A stretch of 64,000 nucleotides of DNA from VXMO01 sp965219405. Lineage in GTDB: Bacteria; Chloroflexota; Dehalococcoidia; UBA6926. The notes beneath the pieces are model-generated. The model had not been told where the DNA came from. It did no database searches and saw only the letters and a list, made by a program, of their open reading frames with translations. This document shows, piece by piece, positions 17,932 to 26,502 of this stretch (positions are counted from its first letter, which is position 1; the number at the start of each line of letters is the position of its first letter). Position numbers and translations under genes: made by a program. The stretch spans positions 1,426,001-1,490,000 of the forward strand of contig OZ244736.1 in NCBI GenBank assembly GCA_965219405.1. The letters run 5' to 3'.

Positions 17932-17940
17932 ATTATGGCA
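17932..17940 (-). promoter_or_regulatory. Extended -10 promoter for the tRNA cluster
   Basis: On the minus strand TGCCATAAT is an extended -10 element 39 bp before the tRNA-Leu 5' end. No -35 match is visible at 17 bp upstream, which is compatible with extended -10 use. Confidence 0.35.
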
Positions 17941-17994
17941 CGGTGCGCCGCGACGCGGGGAATGAGACCTCAAGCTGTGACCAAACTGGACGGG

Positions 17995-19623
17995 TTATCC
18001 TGCCGGCTTCTCGAACAGCGAGGTCAGCCGCTCCAGCCCGGCCCGCGTGTCTGCGCCAAGGCTCACTCGCAAGAGGCGTCGCCCGCGTTGGATCAGCGCG
18101 CCCGCGTCGCCCGCCGATTGCGCGGTGATCAACTGGCCAAATGAGTAATCGGTTTCCGGAACGGCGACATCGTTCGCCGTCGCCTCATCCACGATCTGCA
18201 GGAAGAGGCCGTTGTTCGCGCCGCCCTTGTGGAGCTGCCCGGTGGAATGGAGGAAGCGAGGGCCGTAACCGGCGGTTGTGGCGACATAGGCCTTACCCCC
18301 CAGTGTGCTCCGTAGGTTCCGGATTCCCTCCGAGACTGTGTCATTTGGAGCAAGATAGGCATGGACACCAATGTAATCGCCGGATGCCGCCGATGACAGC
18401 CACTCTACCGCCGCGGTCTCCAGATCGGCATCGTCAATGGAGATGATGCGACCCGAATCCTGAGACGAGCCGCCACCCGCCATCGCCTCACGAGCCAGAT
18501 CCTTGGCCAACTGCACATCCGGTTGATCGAACGGGTTGATGCCAAGCACGGCTCCGGCGGCGGCGGTGGCGATCTCCCACCGCATCATCAGCCTGCTGAT
18601 CTCGTGCGTGTCTTCGATGATCTGAGACACGTGCGCCCACTCAGGCACAAGTCCACGCACAGCTTCCCGCTTCTCCTGTTCCGGCTCGGTACGCAGGCCA
18701 ATGTAGACCATCACCCGGTCGTGGCCATAGTCGGGATAGTCCCAGACGGGTTCCTGGTCGATGGGAACAATGCCGACGTCGAGCTTGCCAGTGCTCTCCG
18801 CAATCAGCTGTTCAATCCACGTTGGCAGGCTGCGCAAGCTTGGCGACGTTACGAAGGTCAACTTGTCACGCCCGGCAAGAGCGCATTCACTGATGGTGGC
18901 TCCCAGCCTCAGTGCCTGCTCGATTTCTTCGTCTGATGCGTCTCGCGCTGAATGAACGGTCGCGAGCAGACTGCCAATATCAACGCCAATGAGAGCGGCG
19001 GGGACAAGGCCGAATTCGCAGAGAGCCGAATAGCGGCCGCCAACGTCCGGCGGCGCGGAAAACACGTGACGGAATCCGCGCTCGCCTGCCAGTCGCTCCA
19101 GCGGCGTGCCGAGGTCCGTCACAGCCACAAAATGCGGCCCGGGGTCAATTCCTGCTTCAGTCAGCCTCGCCCAGAAGTAATAGAAGAAGGAGAGCATCTC
19201 AGTCGTGGTGCCTGACTTGCTGGACACGACGAACAACGTTCGCGAAATAGCAAGCGCATCTGCCAGGGCGGTCACGGCGGCAGGATGGGTGCAGTCGAGC
19301 ACGCTCAGGCGGGGATGTCCAGCAGCGTTGCCGAATGTTGTTTGAAAGACTTCAGGCGCAAGGCTTGAGCCGCCCATGCCGAGAACGACAACGTCGGTGA
19401 ATCCCTCGCTCGCAACATCATGACTGAATTGGGTCAAGTCCCCGATTTTCGGCGCCATAGTCAAGGGCAGATCGAGCCAGCCGAGTCGGTCTTCGATCTC
19501 CGGTGTGCCGCGCGGCGCCCAGAGCGTGGGGTCATGCTCCAGCAATCTCTCGATGAACCCGTCTGCCTCCCACTGCCGCAGCCGCGCCTCGATGCGCTCG
19601 GGAATTCCTGTTTCGTTCGTCAT
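17995..19623 (-). CDS. pgi: Glucose-6-phosphate isomerase
   Basis: This 542-residue protein interconverts glucose-6-phosphate and fructose-6-phosphate in the cytosol. Seen in sequence: VVLGMGGSSLAPEVF near the phosphate-binding N-terminal sugar-isomerase fold, SSKSGTTTEM, GGRYSAL, the catalytic-Glu helix EQLIAESTGK and FLHSTGQLHKGG with the conserved His and C-terminal Lys. In several Chloroflexota this enzyme is fused to a transaldolase; here it stands alone with no transaldolase domain. It is the last gene of a minus-strand run, 27 bp after the asparaginase-like gene and close enough to share its transcript. Confidence 0.93.
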   Translation of the reverse strand: MTNETGIPERIEARLRQWEADGFIERLLEHDPTLWAPRGTPEIEDRLGWLDLPLTMAPKIGDLTQFSHDVASEGFTDVVVLGMGGSSLAPEVFQTTFGNAAGHPRLSVLDCTHPAAVTALADALAISRTLFVVSSKSGTTTEMLSFFYYFWARLTEAGIDPGPHFVAVTDLGTPLERLAGERGFRHVFSAPPDVGGRYSALCEFGLVPAALIGVDIGSLLATVHSARDASDEEIEQALRLGATISECALAGRDKLTFVTSPSLRSLPTWIEQLIAESTGKLDVGIVPIDQEPVWDYPDYGHDRVMVYIGLRTEPEQEKREAVRGLVPEWAHVSQIIEDTHEISRLMMRWEIATAAAGAVLGINPFDQPDVQLAKDLAREAMAGGGSSQDSGRIISIDDADLETAAVEWLSSAASGDYIGVHAYLAPNDTVSEGIRNLRSTLGGKAYVATTAGYGPRFLHSTGQLHKGGANNGLFLQIVDEATANDVAVPETDYSFGQLITAQSAGDAGALIQRGRRLLRVSLGADTRAGLERLTSLFEKPAG

Positions 19624-19650
19624 TGTTCCCCCATCACACGTATGGGTCTT

Positions 19651-20994
19651 CTAGTGGGTGTCAAAGATCTCCTGGTACCGTCCAATCTCGCCCAATAGCC
19701 GCTCACGCTCCTGCGGCGTCGGATTGTCCGGATCCCCGAACGGTGTCAACTGTCCCAGCGTCCGAATCGCCAGGATAAGCAGCAACCGGGTCTTGATGGC
19801 CGAAAGGTTATCCCCTGTGATGAACGTGTCCTGCGTCGGCTCCCCGGGAATGCGCCCGCGCAGCCCGCGGCTCGTCAGAACAACAGGGATGCCGTGTTTT
19901 CTGACGGCCTCTTCAAGTGAAGGCCGCTGGAATCGATGTGGCACGCCGCTGTAGGCAAATCCCTCAACGACGATGCCGTGGCCGGGATGAGACGTGTCCG
20001 CCTCGCGTTCAGAAATGGCGCGGTCAATCAGGGCCCGAATCGGCACGTCGTCCGCGCCTGCGTATGTCTTGACGATGTCCACTGTCGGTAGGGTCAAGGG
20101 CAGGGGGCCGTCGCCCCGCACGCGGGACTCCGCAGTATGCAGCCGCGTTGGTGAGAAGTAGAACGAGACTTGGTCCGCTTCGATGGATCCGATGGCAGAC
20201 GCAGACCCGCCCAATGAGACGAAACCTCCCGGCCTCTGGTTCGTCTTGGTCACCTCGCGAGCAAGAAATATTTGTTCGTCCAGCACGACTACTACGCCCT
20301 TGCCTGCGGCCTCCGGCGATGCCGCCACGCGCACCGCGTCCCACAGATTCCAGTCGCCGTCGTTGCCGATGCTGCCGTGCCTGCGCTGCGAGGCGGCCAC
20401 GACCACCGGCTTGTGCGAGTTGACGGTGTAGTTAAGAAAAGTGGCCGTTTCTTCCGTCGTGAAGGTTCCGTGCGTGACGATGCAGGCGTCCACGTCCGGC
20501 TGGGCAAGCGCCTCATTGACCGTGTTGGCGATGAGGACAAGTTCCCGTATGGAGAACGTTTCGCCGCCGCGCCGCAGCTCGCCGCCCGTGTCCGGGTCAA
20601 TGACCATCTCCACGCGCAAATCCGCGACGTCAGACAGCAGTCCGTTGCGGCCGTTCGTGTCCACGCTGAAGCGATCAATTTCCTCAATCACGCGCTCGGC
20701 GGCTAAATGGAATGACGAATATACCTCGGCGGGCACATGCCCCGGCTCCATGTAAGGCAGGAGATAGAGGCCGTCCTCCGGCGTCAAGGTCACTTCATGG
20801 AACTCATCGCCTCCATCCGCTGCCGGATTGCCGTCTCTGTCCTCGCGGCGAATCCGCACGGTGACCGGCTCATGGAGGCGCTGAGCGCGCAGCACGTTGA
20901 GCGGCCCGCCCGCCTTGCTCGAGGTTACGAACGGGAGGCCGTTCTGGATTGTGCCGCCCGTCGGAACGATGGCGATGGTGGGTTTGGTTGTCAC
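19651..20994 (-). CDS. Asparaginase/glutaminase-superfamily protein with altered second active-site motif
   Basis: The 447-residue product has the type I/II asparaginase hallmarks: IVPTGGTIQ near the N-terminus with the nucleophilic Thr motif, VTHGTFTTEETA in place of VTHGTDTxEET, and REVTKTN with the catalytic Lys. The Asp of the HGTDT motif, part of the second catalytic triad (Thr-Lys-Asp), is Phe178 here, and the protein is about 100 residues longer than usual with an insertion near residues 45-75. It may hydrolyse an amide other than asparagine or be impaired; function is uncertain. It is 21 bp downstream of the amidohydrolase and 27 bp upstream of pgi, in one minus-strand operon. Confidence 0.78.
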   Translation of the reverse strand: MTTKPTIAIVPTGGTIQNGLPFVTSSKAGGPLNVLRAQRLHEPVTVRIRREDRDGNPAADGGDEFHEVTLTPEDGLYLLPYMEPGHVPAEVYSSFHLAAERVIEEIDRFSVDTNGRNGLLSDVADLRVEMVIDPDTGGELRRGGETFSIRELVLIANTVNEALAQPDVDACIVTHGTFTTEETATFLNYTVNSHKPVVVAASQRRHGSIGNDGDWNLWDAVRVAASPEAAGKGVVVVLDEQIFLAREVTKTNQRPGGFVSLGGSASAIGSIEADQVSFYFSPTRLHTAESRVRGDGPLPLTLPTVDIVKTYAGADDVPIRALIDRAISEREADTSHPGHGIVVEGFAYSGVPHRFQRPSLEEAVRKHGIPVVLTSRGLRGRIPGEPTQDTFITGDNLSAIKTRLLLILAIRTLGQLTPFGDPDNPTPQERERLLGEIGRYQEIFDTH

Positions 20995-21015
20995 GAAGGA
21001 TGCCCTCCGGGTTCG

Positions 21016-22002
21016 TTAGTCGCGATTCTCAATCCCGAAGAGCCGCGCCGCGTTGCCACCCAGGATGGCGGCTCGGTCGTCCTCCGGCAGATCCAGTTCC
21101 GTCACGTCGGCCTTCATCGGCGGGATCGTCGCATACGGATAGTCCGTTCCGAACATGATCATGTCGTTGCCCATCAACTCCCGGGCGAACATGATCGCCG
21201 GCCTCAGCCGTGACACGGTGTCAATGTGGACGCGCTTAAAATACTCCCAGGGGCCCTTGTCGTTCTCACCCCAGTGACCGGCGCGCGGGCCGCCCGTGCG
21301 ATTCAGCCGTCCCATGAGGAAGGGCAGGGTGCTGCCGAGGTGGCAGAGGACGAACTGCAGGTTCGGGTACTTCTCCATGACGCCGCTCAGGATGATTCGC
21401 ATCATGGCGGCGGATGAATCGAACAGGAATCCCATGTTGACGGCCATCGTCCAGCCCTCAAGATGCTTTGCCATGACGGGCCAGCTCGGGTGGATCATCA
21501 TCACGACGCCCAGTTCTTCCGCCCGCTCGTAGATCGGCCACAAGTCCGGCTCATGGAGCTGTTTGCCCGCCACGTTTGAGGTCAGCATCATGCTGCGCAG
21601 GCCAAGGTCATTAACCGCCCGGTCCAGCTCTTTCACTGCCGCGTCGGCGTCGAGCAACGGCAGCGTTCCCATTCCCACGAATCGATCAGGGTTGTCCTTC
21701 TGGATCTGCGCGATGCCCTCATTCGCCGCGGCGGCAAGCTCCACGTTCAGCACGGGATCATCGGCAACTTCTCCGGCGGGAACGATGCAGCTCATTACGT
21801 GCATGTCCACGCCCGCCTCGTCCATGTCATTCACGCGGGTCTCCAGCCGGAACATGCCGGCGGGCATCGTGTAGGTGTCCATGTCGCTGACGTGGAAGAC
21901 GATGTCGTCGCCGCTGCGTTCCATATAAGGAAAAGTGCTGCGATTCAGCAGCAGATTGATGTACTCGGGAACGGCGAAATGATTGTGCGTGTCGATGTGC
22001 AT
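21016..22002 (-). CDS. Amidohydrolase-2 (ACMSD-like) metal-dependent hydrolase or decarboxylase
   Basis: The 328-residue product begins MHIDTHNHF, supplying the metal-ligand pair His6-x-His8 just inside the start. Later ligands are in MIHPSW, VLCHLGS and FGTDYP, so the TIM-barrel metal site is complete. The family includes aminocarboxymuconate-semialdehyde decarboxylase and resorcylate decarboxylases, which act on aromatic or unsaturated carboxylates using Zn2+ or Mn2+ without a coenzyme. The exact substrate cannot be read here. A longer frame reaches 22155, but its extra 51 residues are not family-like, and GGAG sits upstream of the ATG at 22002. Head of the minus-strand operon with the asparaginase-like gene and pgi, divergent from pyrE. 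Confidence 0.85.
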   Translation of the reverse strand: MHIDTHNHFAVPEYINLLLNRSTFPYMERSGDDIVFHVSDMDTYTMPAGMFRLETRVNDMDEAGVDMHVMSCIVPAGEVADDPVLNVELAAAANEGIAQIQKDNPDRFVGMGTLPLLDADAAVKELDRAVNDLGLRSMMLTSNVAGKQLHEPDLWPIYERAEELGVVMMIHPSWPVMAKHLEGWTMAVNMGFLFDSSAAMMRIILSGVMEKYPNLQFVLCHLGSTLPFLMGRLNRTGGPRAGHWGENDKGPWEYFKRVHIDTVSRLRPAIMFARELMGNDMIMFGTDYPYATIPPMKADVTELDLPEDDRAAILGGNAARLFGIENRD

Positions 22003-22056
22003 CAGTGGAAACTCCAGACTCCCCCAATTGCGGCCGGTTGATCCGTCGTTATTGTA

Positions 22057-22078
22057 GCGCCCGCGTCCGTTCGGGCGC
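22057..22078. promoter_or_regulatory. Inverted repeat between amidohydrolase and pyrE
   Basis: GCGCCCG and CGGGCGC flank an 8-nt loop in the 153-bp divergent region. It could be an operator or an RNA hairpin in one of the two leaders. No recognisable PyrR-type anti-antiterminator or poly-T tract follows, so its role is open. Confidence 0.3.
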
Positions 22079-22155
22079 GTCTTGGCGAATCTAGTACCAT
22101 TAAGGACGCGCTGATAGCGCAATGTGGATGGGCAGCGTGGAAAGGAGACCCGCAC

Positions 22156-22713
22156 GTGGCGACTTTGGGTCGGTCGATTGGCCTGTCGCGTGAGCAGCGC
22201 ATCACGGAGCTTGGCCGTGATCTGCTCAGCGCCGCCTACCTGCGCGGCAGCTTTGTGCTTCGCTCAGGCCGCACCAGCAACTACTATTTCGACAAATACC
22301 TCTTTGAGACCAAGCCCAGCATCTTGCGCCGTTTGGCCGCGTTCATGGCGGAGCTTGTGCCGCCGGGGACGGATCGCATCGCTGGCCCGGAACTCGGCGC
22401 GGTCGCCCTCGCGACGGCCCTTTCCCTTGAAATGGGCCTGCCGTTCGTCATCGTTAAGAAGGAGCAGAAGTCCTACGCGACGGGCAACGTTGTGGAAGGT
22501 GAACTCTTTGCAGGGGAGCGCGTTCTGCTTGTGGAGGATGTCGTAACGACCGGCAGTCAGGCCATCGAGGCCGGCATCGCCCTACGGGCCGCCGGGGCCA
22601 CGGTTTCCGACGTTCTTGTGGTGATCGATCGCGAGGAGGGGGCGCAGCAGATGCTGGCCGCCGCCGGCTACCAACTCCGCGCGCTGTTCAAGCGGAGCGA
22701 CCTCGGAATCTGA
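22156..22713 (+). CDS. pyrE: Orotate phosphoribosyltransferase
   Basis: This 185-residue enzyme joins orotate and PRPP to make OMP in pyrimidine synthesis. Visible features are the N-terminal hood with GRTSNYYFDKY, IAGPELGAVALA, KKEQKSYATG (the mobile catalytic loop) and the PRPP signature VLLVEDVVTTGS at about 123-134 with both acidic residues. The start is GTG at 22156 with AAAGGAG 9 nt upstream. It leads a plus-strand series that includes a degenerate copy of itself and then pyrK and pyrD, so a pyrimidine transcript is likely. Length is slightly below the usual 200-215 residues. Confidence 0.93.
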   Translation: MATLGRSIGLSREQRITELGRDLLSAAYLRGSFVLRSGRTSNYYFDKYLFETKPSILRRLAAFMAELVPPGTDRIAGPELGAVALATALSLEMGLPFVIVKKEQKSYATGNVVEGELFAGERVLLVEDVVTTGSQAIEAGIALRAAGATVSDVLVVIDREEGAQQMLAAAGYQLRALFKRSDLGI

Positions 22714-22724
22714 ATTTTTTGAAC

Positions 22725-22782
22725 GTCACAACACGTGGCCTAATGAACGAGTCAGTGTCACAATACGAGGCCTAATGAACGA
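22725..22782 (+). repeat. 26-bp direct repeat spanning the start of the PyrE-like gene
   Basis: Copies at 22725-22750 and 22757-22782 share 24 of 26 bases, with period 32. Each contains CCTAATGAACGA. The first copy's ATG (22743) opens a 10-codon frame, MNESVSQYEA, whose TAA overlaps the ATG at 22775 as TAATG. This resembles a coupling leader made by a short duplication of the translation start. Confidence 0.75.
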
Positions 22783-23266
22783 CGCAGATACTCTTGATCT
22801 CTTGAAGTCCACCGGTTGCCTTATTGAGGGGCAGGTTGGTGATGGCGACGGGGAAATGGGATGGATTGCCGGGGCGATGGAGCCGCTGGCGAACCCGACT
22901 GCCGTCTCCGAGTTGGCCTGTCGTCTTTCGGATGCCTTGCAGTCACCTGCGCCCGATCTGATCGCGGCGTGGCCGGGGCTGGACAACATCGTGCTGGCAT
23001 TCGCCATCGGCGTGCAGATGGACAAGCCCGTCGTGCTTCTGTCAGATGCCGAGGGACTGGTCACGGCGTCAGGCAATGTTGAGGCAGAGGAGAGAGTCGC
23101 GCTGGTTGGCGTGACGCTGAGTGAGCGCGACGCGAATCTCGCGCGGGCATTCGTTGAGAGCAGGGGTGGCAGGCTGGCGGTCACCGCTTCCCTGGTTGGT
23201 GTGGGGCAGGTCCCGGGGGAACTATCCCTTGTGACTGTTGAGGTAGGGATTGATGGCAACAACTGA
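22775..23266 (+). CDS. Degenerate PyrE-like phosphoribosyltransferase paralog, PRPP motif lost
   Basis: The 163-residue product aligns by eye with pyrE immediately upstream: DLIAAWPGLDNIVLAFAIGVQM corresponds to DRIAGPELGAVALATALSLEM, and VTASGNVEAEERVALVGVTL to YATGNVVEGELFAGERVLLVEDVVTTG (segments shown abridged). The two acidic PRPP-binding residues and the following TTG are missing (VALVGVTL at about 108-115), as is the lysine-rich catalytic loop. It therefore should not be a transferase; a structural or regulatory partner of PyrE is one possibility. The reading frame is intact, which argues against a decaying pseudogene. Its 3' end overlaps the next gene by 14 nt. Confidence 0.65.
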   Translation: MNDADTLDLLKSTGCLIEGQVGDGDGEMGWIAGAMEPLANPTAVSELACRLSDALQSPAPDLIAAWPGLDNIVLAFAIGVQMDKPVVLLSDAEGLVTASGNVEAEERVALVGVTLSERDANLARAFVESRGGRLAVTASLVGVGQVPGELSLVTVEVGIDGNN

Positions 23267-24587
23267 GCATGAAGTCGCGGTGGAGTCGGGGGACGCGGCA
23301 GAGGAAACCGAGGCCGTTGCCGCCGAGTTGCGCGCAGACCCCGGCCGTATTGCCGCCGACTTTGAGCTTCTGGCCGCAATCGGCGGCGAACCGGGCGGCG
23401 GCGTCTCGCGTATCCCGTTCTCACAGGAAGAGCGTGCGGCCCATAACCTTGTCTCGGGATGGATGGTGGATCTCGGCCTCTCCGTCCGCACGGACAGTTT
23501 CGGCAACACATTTGGCACTCTGACCGGGACCGACCCGACAAAACCGGCCATTGGCTTCGGCTCGCACCTTGATTCTGTGCCGCACGGCGGGCGATTCGAC
23601 GGCACGGTTGGGGTGCTGGGCGCGCTGGAAGTCATCCGCATGTTCAACGAGACGGGTGTTCAGACAGCCCATCCGCTCATGGTGGCCGCGTTCGCATCAG
23701 AAGAAGGTGCACGATTCGGCGAGCCGTGCCTTGGCAGCAAGGCGGTCGCGGGTGTCCTGCAAGAGGCGGACCTTGAGCGGCTGCGCGATGCGAACGGCAC
23801 CACGCTCGCGCAGGCAATGCGCGCCGTGAGCTTCGACCCGCTCGCGCTGCCGCAGGCGCGTTGGGCCCCCAACACACTCGCCGCATTTCTTGAGCTTCAC
23901 ATTGAACAGTCGCGGTCGCTGGATGAAGAGGACGAGCGTATCGGCCTGGTAGACGCCATCGCCGGGAATACGCGAATACGCATTGCGATTCGCGGGCGGC
24001 AGGACCACTCCGGCGGGACTCCGATGTCCCAGCGACAGGACGCGCTAGTTGCCGCCGCGGAAGTCATCGTCGCGGCTGAGTCCATTGCCAATGAGCCGCG
24101 CCGCCGCGCCACCGTCGCCACCGTCGGACGCCTGCATGTTTTTCCCAACAGCATCACGACCATCCCGGGCGAGGTGGAGTTCTATCTTGACGTGCGCGAT
24201 GTGGACAGCGATCGACAGCGCCTGACGACTCAGGACATCGTCGTGAGGGCGGAGGAAACTGCCGCTCGGCGCGGTCTGCGCTGCGACTGGGAGGTTGTCT
24301 CCGATACATCACCCGTCGTGCTGCCCAAGTGGCTGCGGGATCTGACAACAGCCGCCGCCGAGCGTCTTTCTGTGCCGCACCGCGTTACGACGAGCGGGGC
24401 GGGGCACGACGCCGGTATCCTCTCCCGCGGCATCCCTGCCGCGATGCTCTTCGTGCCTAGCCGCGACGGCCTCAGCCACTGCCCCGAGGAGTGGACGAGC
24501 ATGGAGGACATCGCCATCGGCGCACAGGCGCTCGCGGAGAGTATCCGCGACATCGACACGTTCCTGACGAAAGAGGTTGCCGAATGA
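23253..24587 (+). CDS. M20-family amidase: N-carbamoyl-amino-acid hydrolase / allantoate amidohydrolase type
   Basis: The 444-residue protein has the Zn-dependent carbamoylase pattern: GSHLDSVPHGGRFDG with the metal-binding His and bridging Asp, EEGARFGEPCLGS with the catalytic Glu, ELHIEQS, the lid-domain segment GRQDHSGGTPM, and SGAGHDAG plus a C-terminal LSHCPEE supplying further ligands. Family members cleave N-carbamoyl amino acids, allantoate or beta-ureidopropionate, releasing ammonia and CO2 or a product amine. Lying between a PyrE-like gene and pyrK, with a 4-bp overlap to pyrK (ATGA), it may act on a carbamoylated intermediate of pyrimidine or hydantoin breakdown; this is inference. 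The ATG at 23253 follows AGGTAGGG; a TTG at 23250 is adjacent. Confidence 0.88.
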   Translation: MATTEHEVAVESGDAAEETEAVAAELRADPGRIAADFELLAAIGGEPGGGVSRIPFSQEERAAHNLVSGWMVDLGLSVRTDSFGNTFGTLTGTDPTKPAIGFGSHLDSVPHGGRFDGTVGVLGALEVIRMFNETGVQTAHPLMVAAFASEEGARFGEPCLGSKAVAGVLQEADLERLRDANGTTLAQAMRAVSFDPLALPQARWAPNTLAAFLELHIEQSRSLDEEDERIGLVDAIAGNTRIRIAIRGRQDHSGGTPMSQRQDALVAAAEVIVAAESIANEPRRRATVATVGRLHVFPNSITTIPGEVEFYLDVRDVDSDRQRLTTQDIVVRAEETAARRGLRCDWEVVSDTSPVVLPKWLRDLTTAAAERLSVPHRVTTSGAGHDAGILSRGIPAAMLFVPSRDGLSHCPEEWTSMEDIAIGAQALAESIRDIDTFLTKEVAE

Positions 24588-25501
24588 CATCCGAGCTTGT
24601 GGATGCCAACGGGACGATTCCCGTCTTTGCAGGCACGCATGTCCCGCAGCTGCGCCTGCCGTCCAGCGTGCGGCTTGAGGTCATGCACCAGAATGGCGCA
24701 CATACGCCCGAAGCGACATTCATCGAGACCGAGATTATCTCCAACGATGAGATTGCGCCGGAACACTATCTGATGCGTGTGCGCTCCGAGGAACTGGCGA
24801 ACGGCAAGCCGGGCCAGTTCGGCGTCATTCGCCCCGGCTCGGCCACCGACGTTCATCCCATCCTGCCGCGTCCCATGGCCGCCTACCGTTATGACAGAGC
24901 TGCGGGCACGGCGGATTTCGTGTATCGCGTCGTGGGATATGGCACGGCGGCGATGGCACAGCGGCGGGCGGGGGATATCGTGGAGATTGTCGGCCCTGTG
25001 GGACGGCCTTTCCCGATCGCAGATACGACCAACGGTATCCTGATTATCGGACGTGGGATCGGCGTGTGCTCCCTGACGACGCTGATCGAGGAGGCGAGCC
25101 GTCGCAACATTGAGATCTATGCCGTTTTCAGCGCGCGCAACGAGGATGTTGTGCTCGGGAAGGACATGATCAGGAAGGCGCGCGGGCACGCCCTCTATGT
25201 GAATGACGCGGACGGCAGTAGCGACCTGGTGAACGTGGAGCCGTGGATCAGCGAGATCATCAACTCCGGCCGCGCGCAACAGGCCTACGTATGCGGCTCC
25301 AATCGCCTGATTGAACTGACAACACGGCTCGCCGCGCCCGCGGACGTTGAGACCTACGTCTCCCTTGAGGCCCACATGGCCTGCGGGCTGGGCTACTGCC
25401 ATTCCTGCGCGACGGGCGCGTTCGGAGAATCGGCTGAGTCCCCGCTGGTGTGCCGCGACGGCCCCGTCTTTCGCTGTCACCCGGCAGGCGTTACTGTATA
25501 G
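24584..25501 (+). CDS. pyrK: Dihydroorotate dehydrogenase B electron-transfer subunit (PyrK type)
   Basis: The 305-residue product has a ferredoxin-reductase-like FAD domain, a NAD-binding segment (ILIIGRGIGVCSLTTLIEE) and the C-terminal [2Fe-2S] ligands Cys267, Cys272, Cys275 and Cys290 in CGLGYCHSC...VCRDGP. PyrK passes electrons from the PyrD flavin through FAD and the cluster to NAD+. It is about 45 residues longer than common PyrK proteins because of an N-terminal extension. The ATG at 24584 overlaps the carbamoylase stop, and pyrD follows 3 bp later, so translation is coupled. A homologous subunit also serves dihydropyrimidine and related oxidoreductases, so the partner substrate is not certain. 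Confidence 0.88.
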   Translation: MTSELVDANGTIPVFAGTHVPQLRLPSSVRLEVMHQNGAHTPEATFIETEIISNDEIAPEHYLMRVRSEELANGKPGQFGVIRPGSATDVHPILPRPMAAYRYDRAAGTADFVYRVVGYGTAAMAQRRAGDIVEIVGPVGRPFPIADTTNGILIIGRGIGVCSLTTLIEEASRRNIEIYAVFSARNEDVVLGKDMIRKARGHALYVNDADGSSDLVNVEPWISEIINSGRAQQAYVCGSNRLIELTTRLAAPADVETYVSLEAHMACGLGYCHSCATGAFGESAESPLVCRDGPVFRCHPAGVTV

Positions 25502-25504
25502 GCA

Positions 25505-26497
25505 ATGGTCGTACAGGACACTGAGACCGACAGCAGATTAGCGGTTGACCTCGGCGCCGGGCTGACCCTCAAGAACCCGGTCATGCCCGCATCCGGCTGT
25601 TTCGGGCCGGAGATGGGGACCCTGTTCGACCTCGGCCAACTGGGTGCGCTCGTTCCCAAGACGATCTTTTACGGCGAACGCGCCGGTAATCCTGCTCCAC
25701 GCACTGCGGAATCGCCCGCCGGAATGCTCAACTCCATCGGCATCCCGTCGCGCGGCGTCGAGCATTTTCTCACCGAGCTGCTGCCGGAGTACACGAAGTA
25801 CGATTCGCCCGTCATTGTCAGCATCGGGGGGCTGGGGATCGAGGAATATGACCGCCTTGCCGAGCGTCTAAACGGCGAGCCGGGTGTCGCGGGCCTAGAG
25901 GTCAACATCTCCTGCCCGAATCTCGAGGCGGGCGGCATGGAGATCGGCGCGAGCCCGGCCAATGTTGAACGTGTTGTGCGGGGCGTGTCGGACCGTTTCG
26001 ACGGCCCGGTCATCGCCAAGCTCACGCCGAACATTACGAACATTGCGGACATTGCCAAGGCCTCGGAGCAGGGCGGCGCGACAGCCATCTCCGCCATCAA
26101 CACACTGTCCGGCATGGTCATCGACGTGGACAACCGCCGGACGGTCACGGGAACGATGACGGGCGGCGTCTCCGGCCCCGCCATCCGCCCGATAGCCGTG
26201 CGCATGGTCTGGCAGGTGTGCAGCGCCGTCTCGCTTCCGGTCGTCGGGATTGGCGGTATCACGTCCGCGAAAGATGCCCTGGAATTCATCCTGGCGGGCG
26301 CGACGGCCGTAGCCGTCGGAACCGCAAATTTCACGCGCCCTACGACAATGCTGGACGTCATCGAGGGCATAAAGACCTACGTGGAAACACACCACCTGAG
26401 CAGCATCGGCGACGTGCGTGGGCAGCTTGAAGAAGGGATGCGCGTGGCGATTGAGCCACCGAGTCCGGCCACTCCCGTCGCGGGACGCGCCGACTAA
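25505..26497 (+). CDS. pyrD: Dihydroorotate dehydrogenase, class 1B catalytic subunit
   Basis: This 330-residue FMN TIM-barrel enzyme oxidises dihydroorotate to orotate. Seen: NPVMPASGCFG at the N-terminus, EVNISCPNLEAGG with Cys137 where class 1B enzymes have the catalytic base, SAINTLSGM, and GIGGITSAKDALEFILAGATAV (abridged) for FMN phosphate binding. With PyrK adjacent it should form the NAD-dependent heterotetramer. Lack of extra C-terminal ferredoxin cysteines separates it from the dihydropyrimidine dehydrogenase PreA. It is followed 5 bp later by coxG, placing pyrimidine and molybdenum-hydroxylase genes on one transcript. Confidence 0.9.
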   Translation: MVVQDTETDSRLAVDLGAGLTLKNPVMPASGCFGPEMGTLFDLGQLGALVPKTIFYGERAGNPAPRTAESPAGMLNSIGIPSRGVEHFLTELLPEYTKYDSPVIVSIGGLGIEEYDRLAERLNGEPGVAGLEVNISCPNLEAGGMEIGASPANVERVVRGVSDRFDGPVIAKLTPNITNIADIAKASEQGGATAISAINTLSGMVIDVDNRRTVTGTMTGGVSGPAIRPIAVRMVWQVCSAVSLPVVGIGGITSAKDALEFILAGATAVAVGTANFTRPTTMLDVIEGIKTYVETHHLSSIGDVRGQLEEGMRVAIEPPSPATPVAGRAD

Positions 26498-26502
26498 CCC
26501 GC

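Noticed and set aside
25505..26497. Calling PyrD a dihydropyrimidine dehydrogenase (PreA)
   Set aside because: It lacks the extra C-terminal ferredoxin cysteines of PreA and carries the class 1B Cys137 in NISCPN, with PyrK adjacent.
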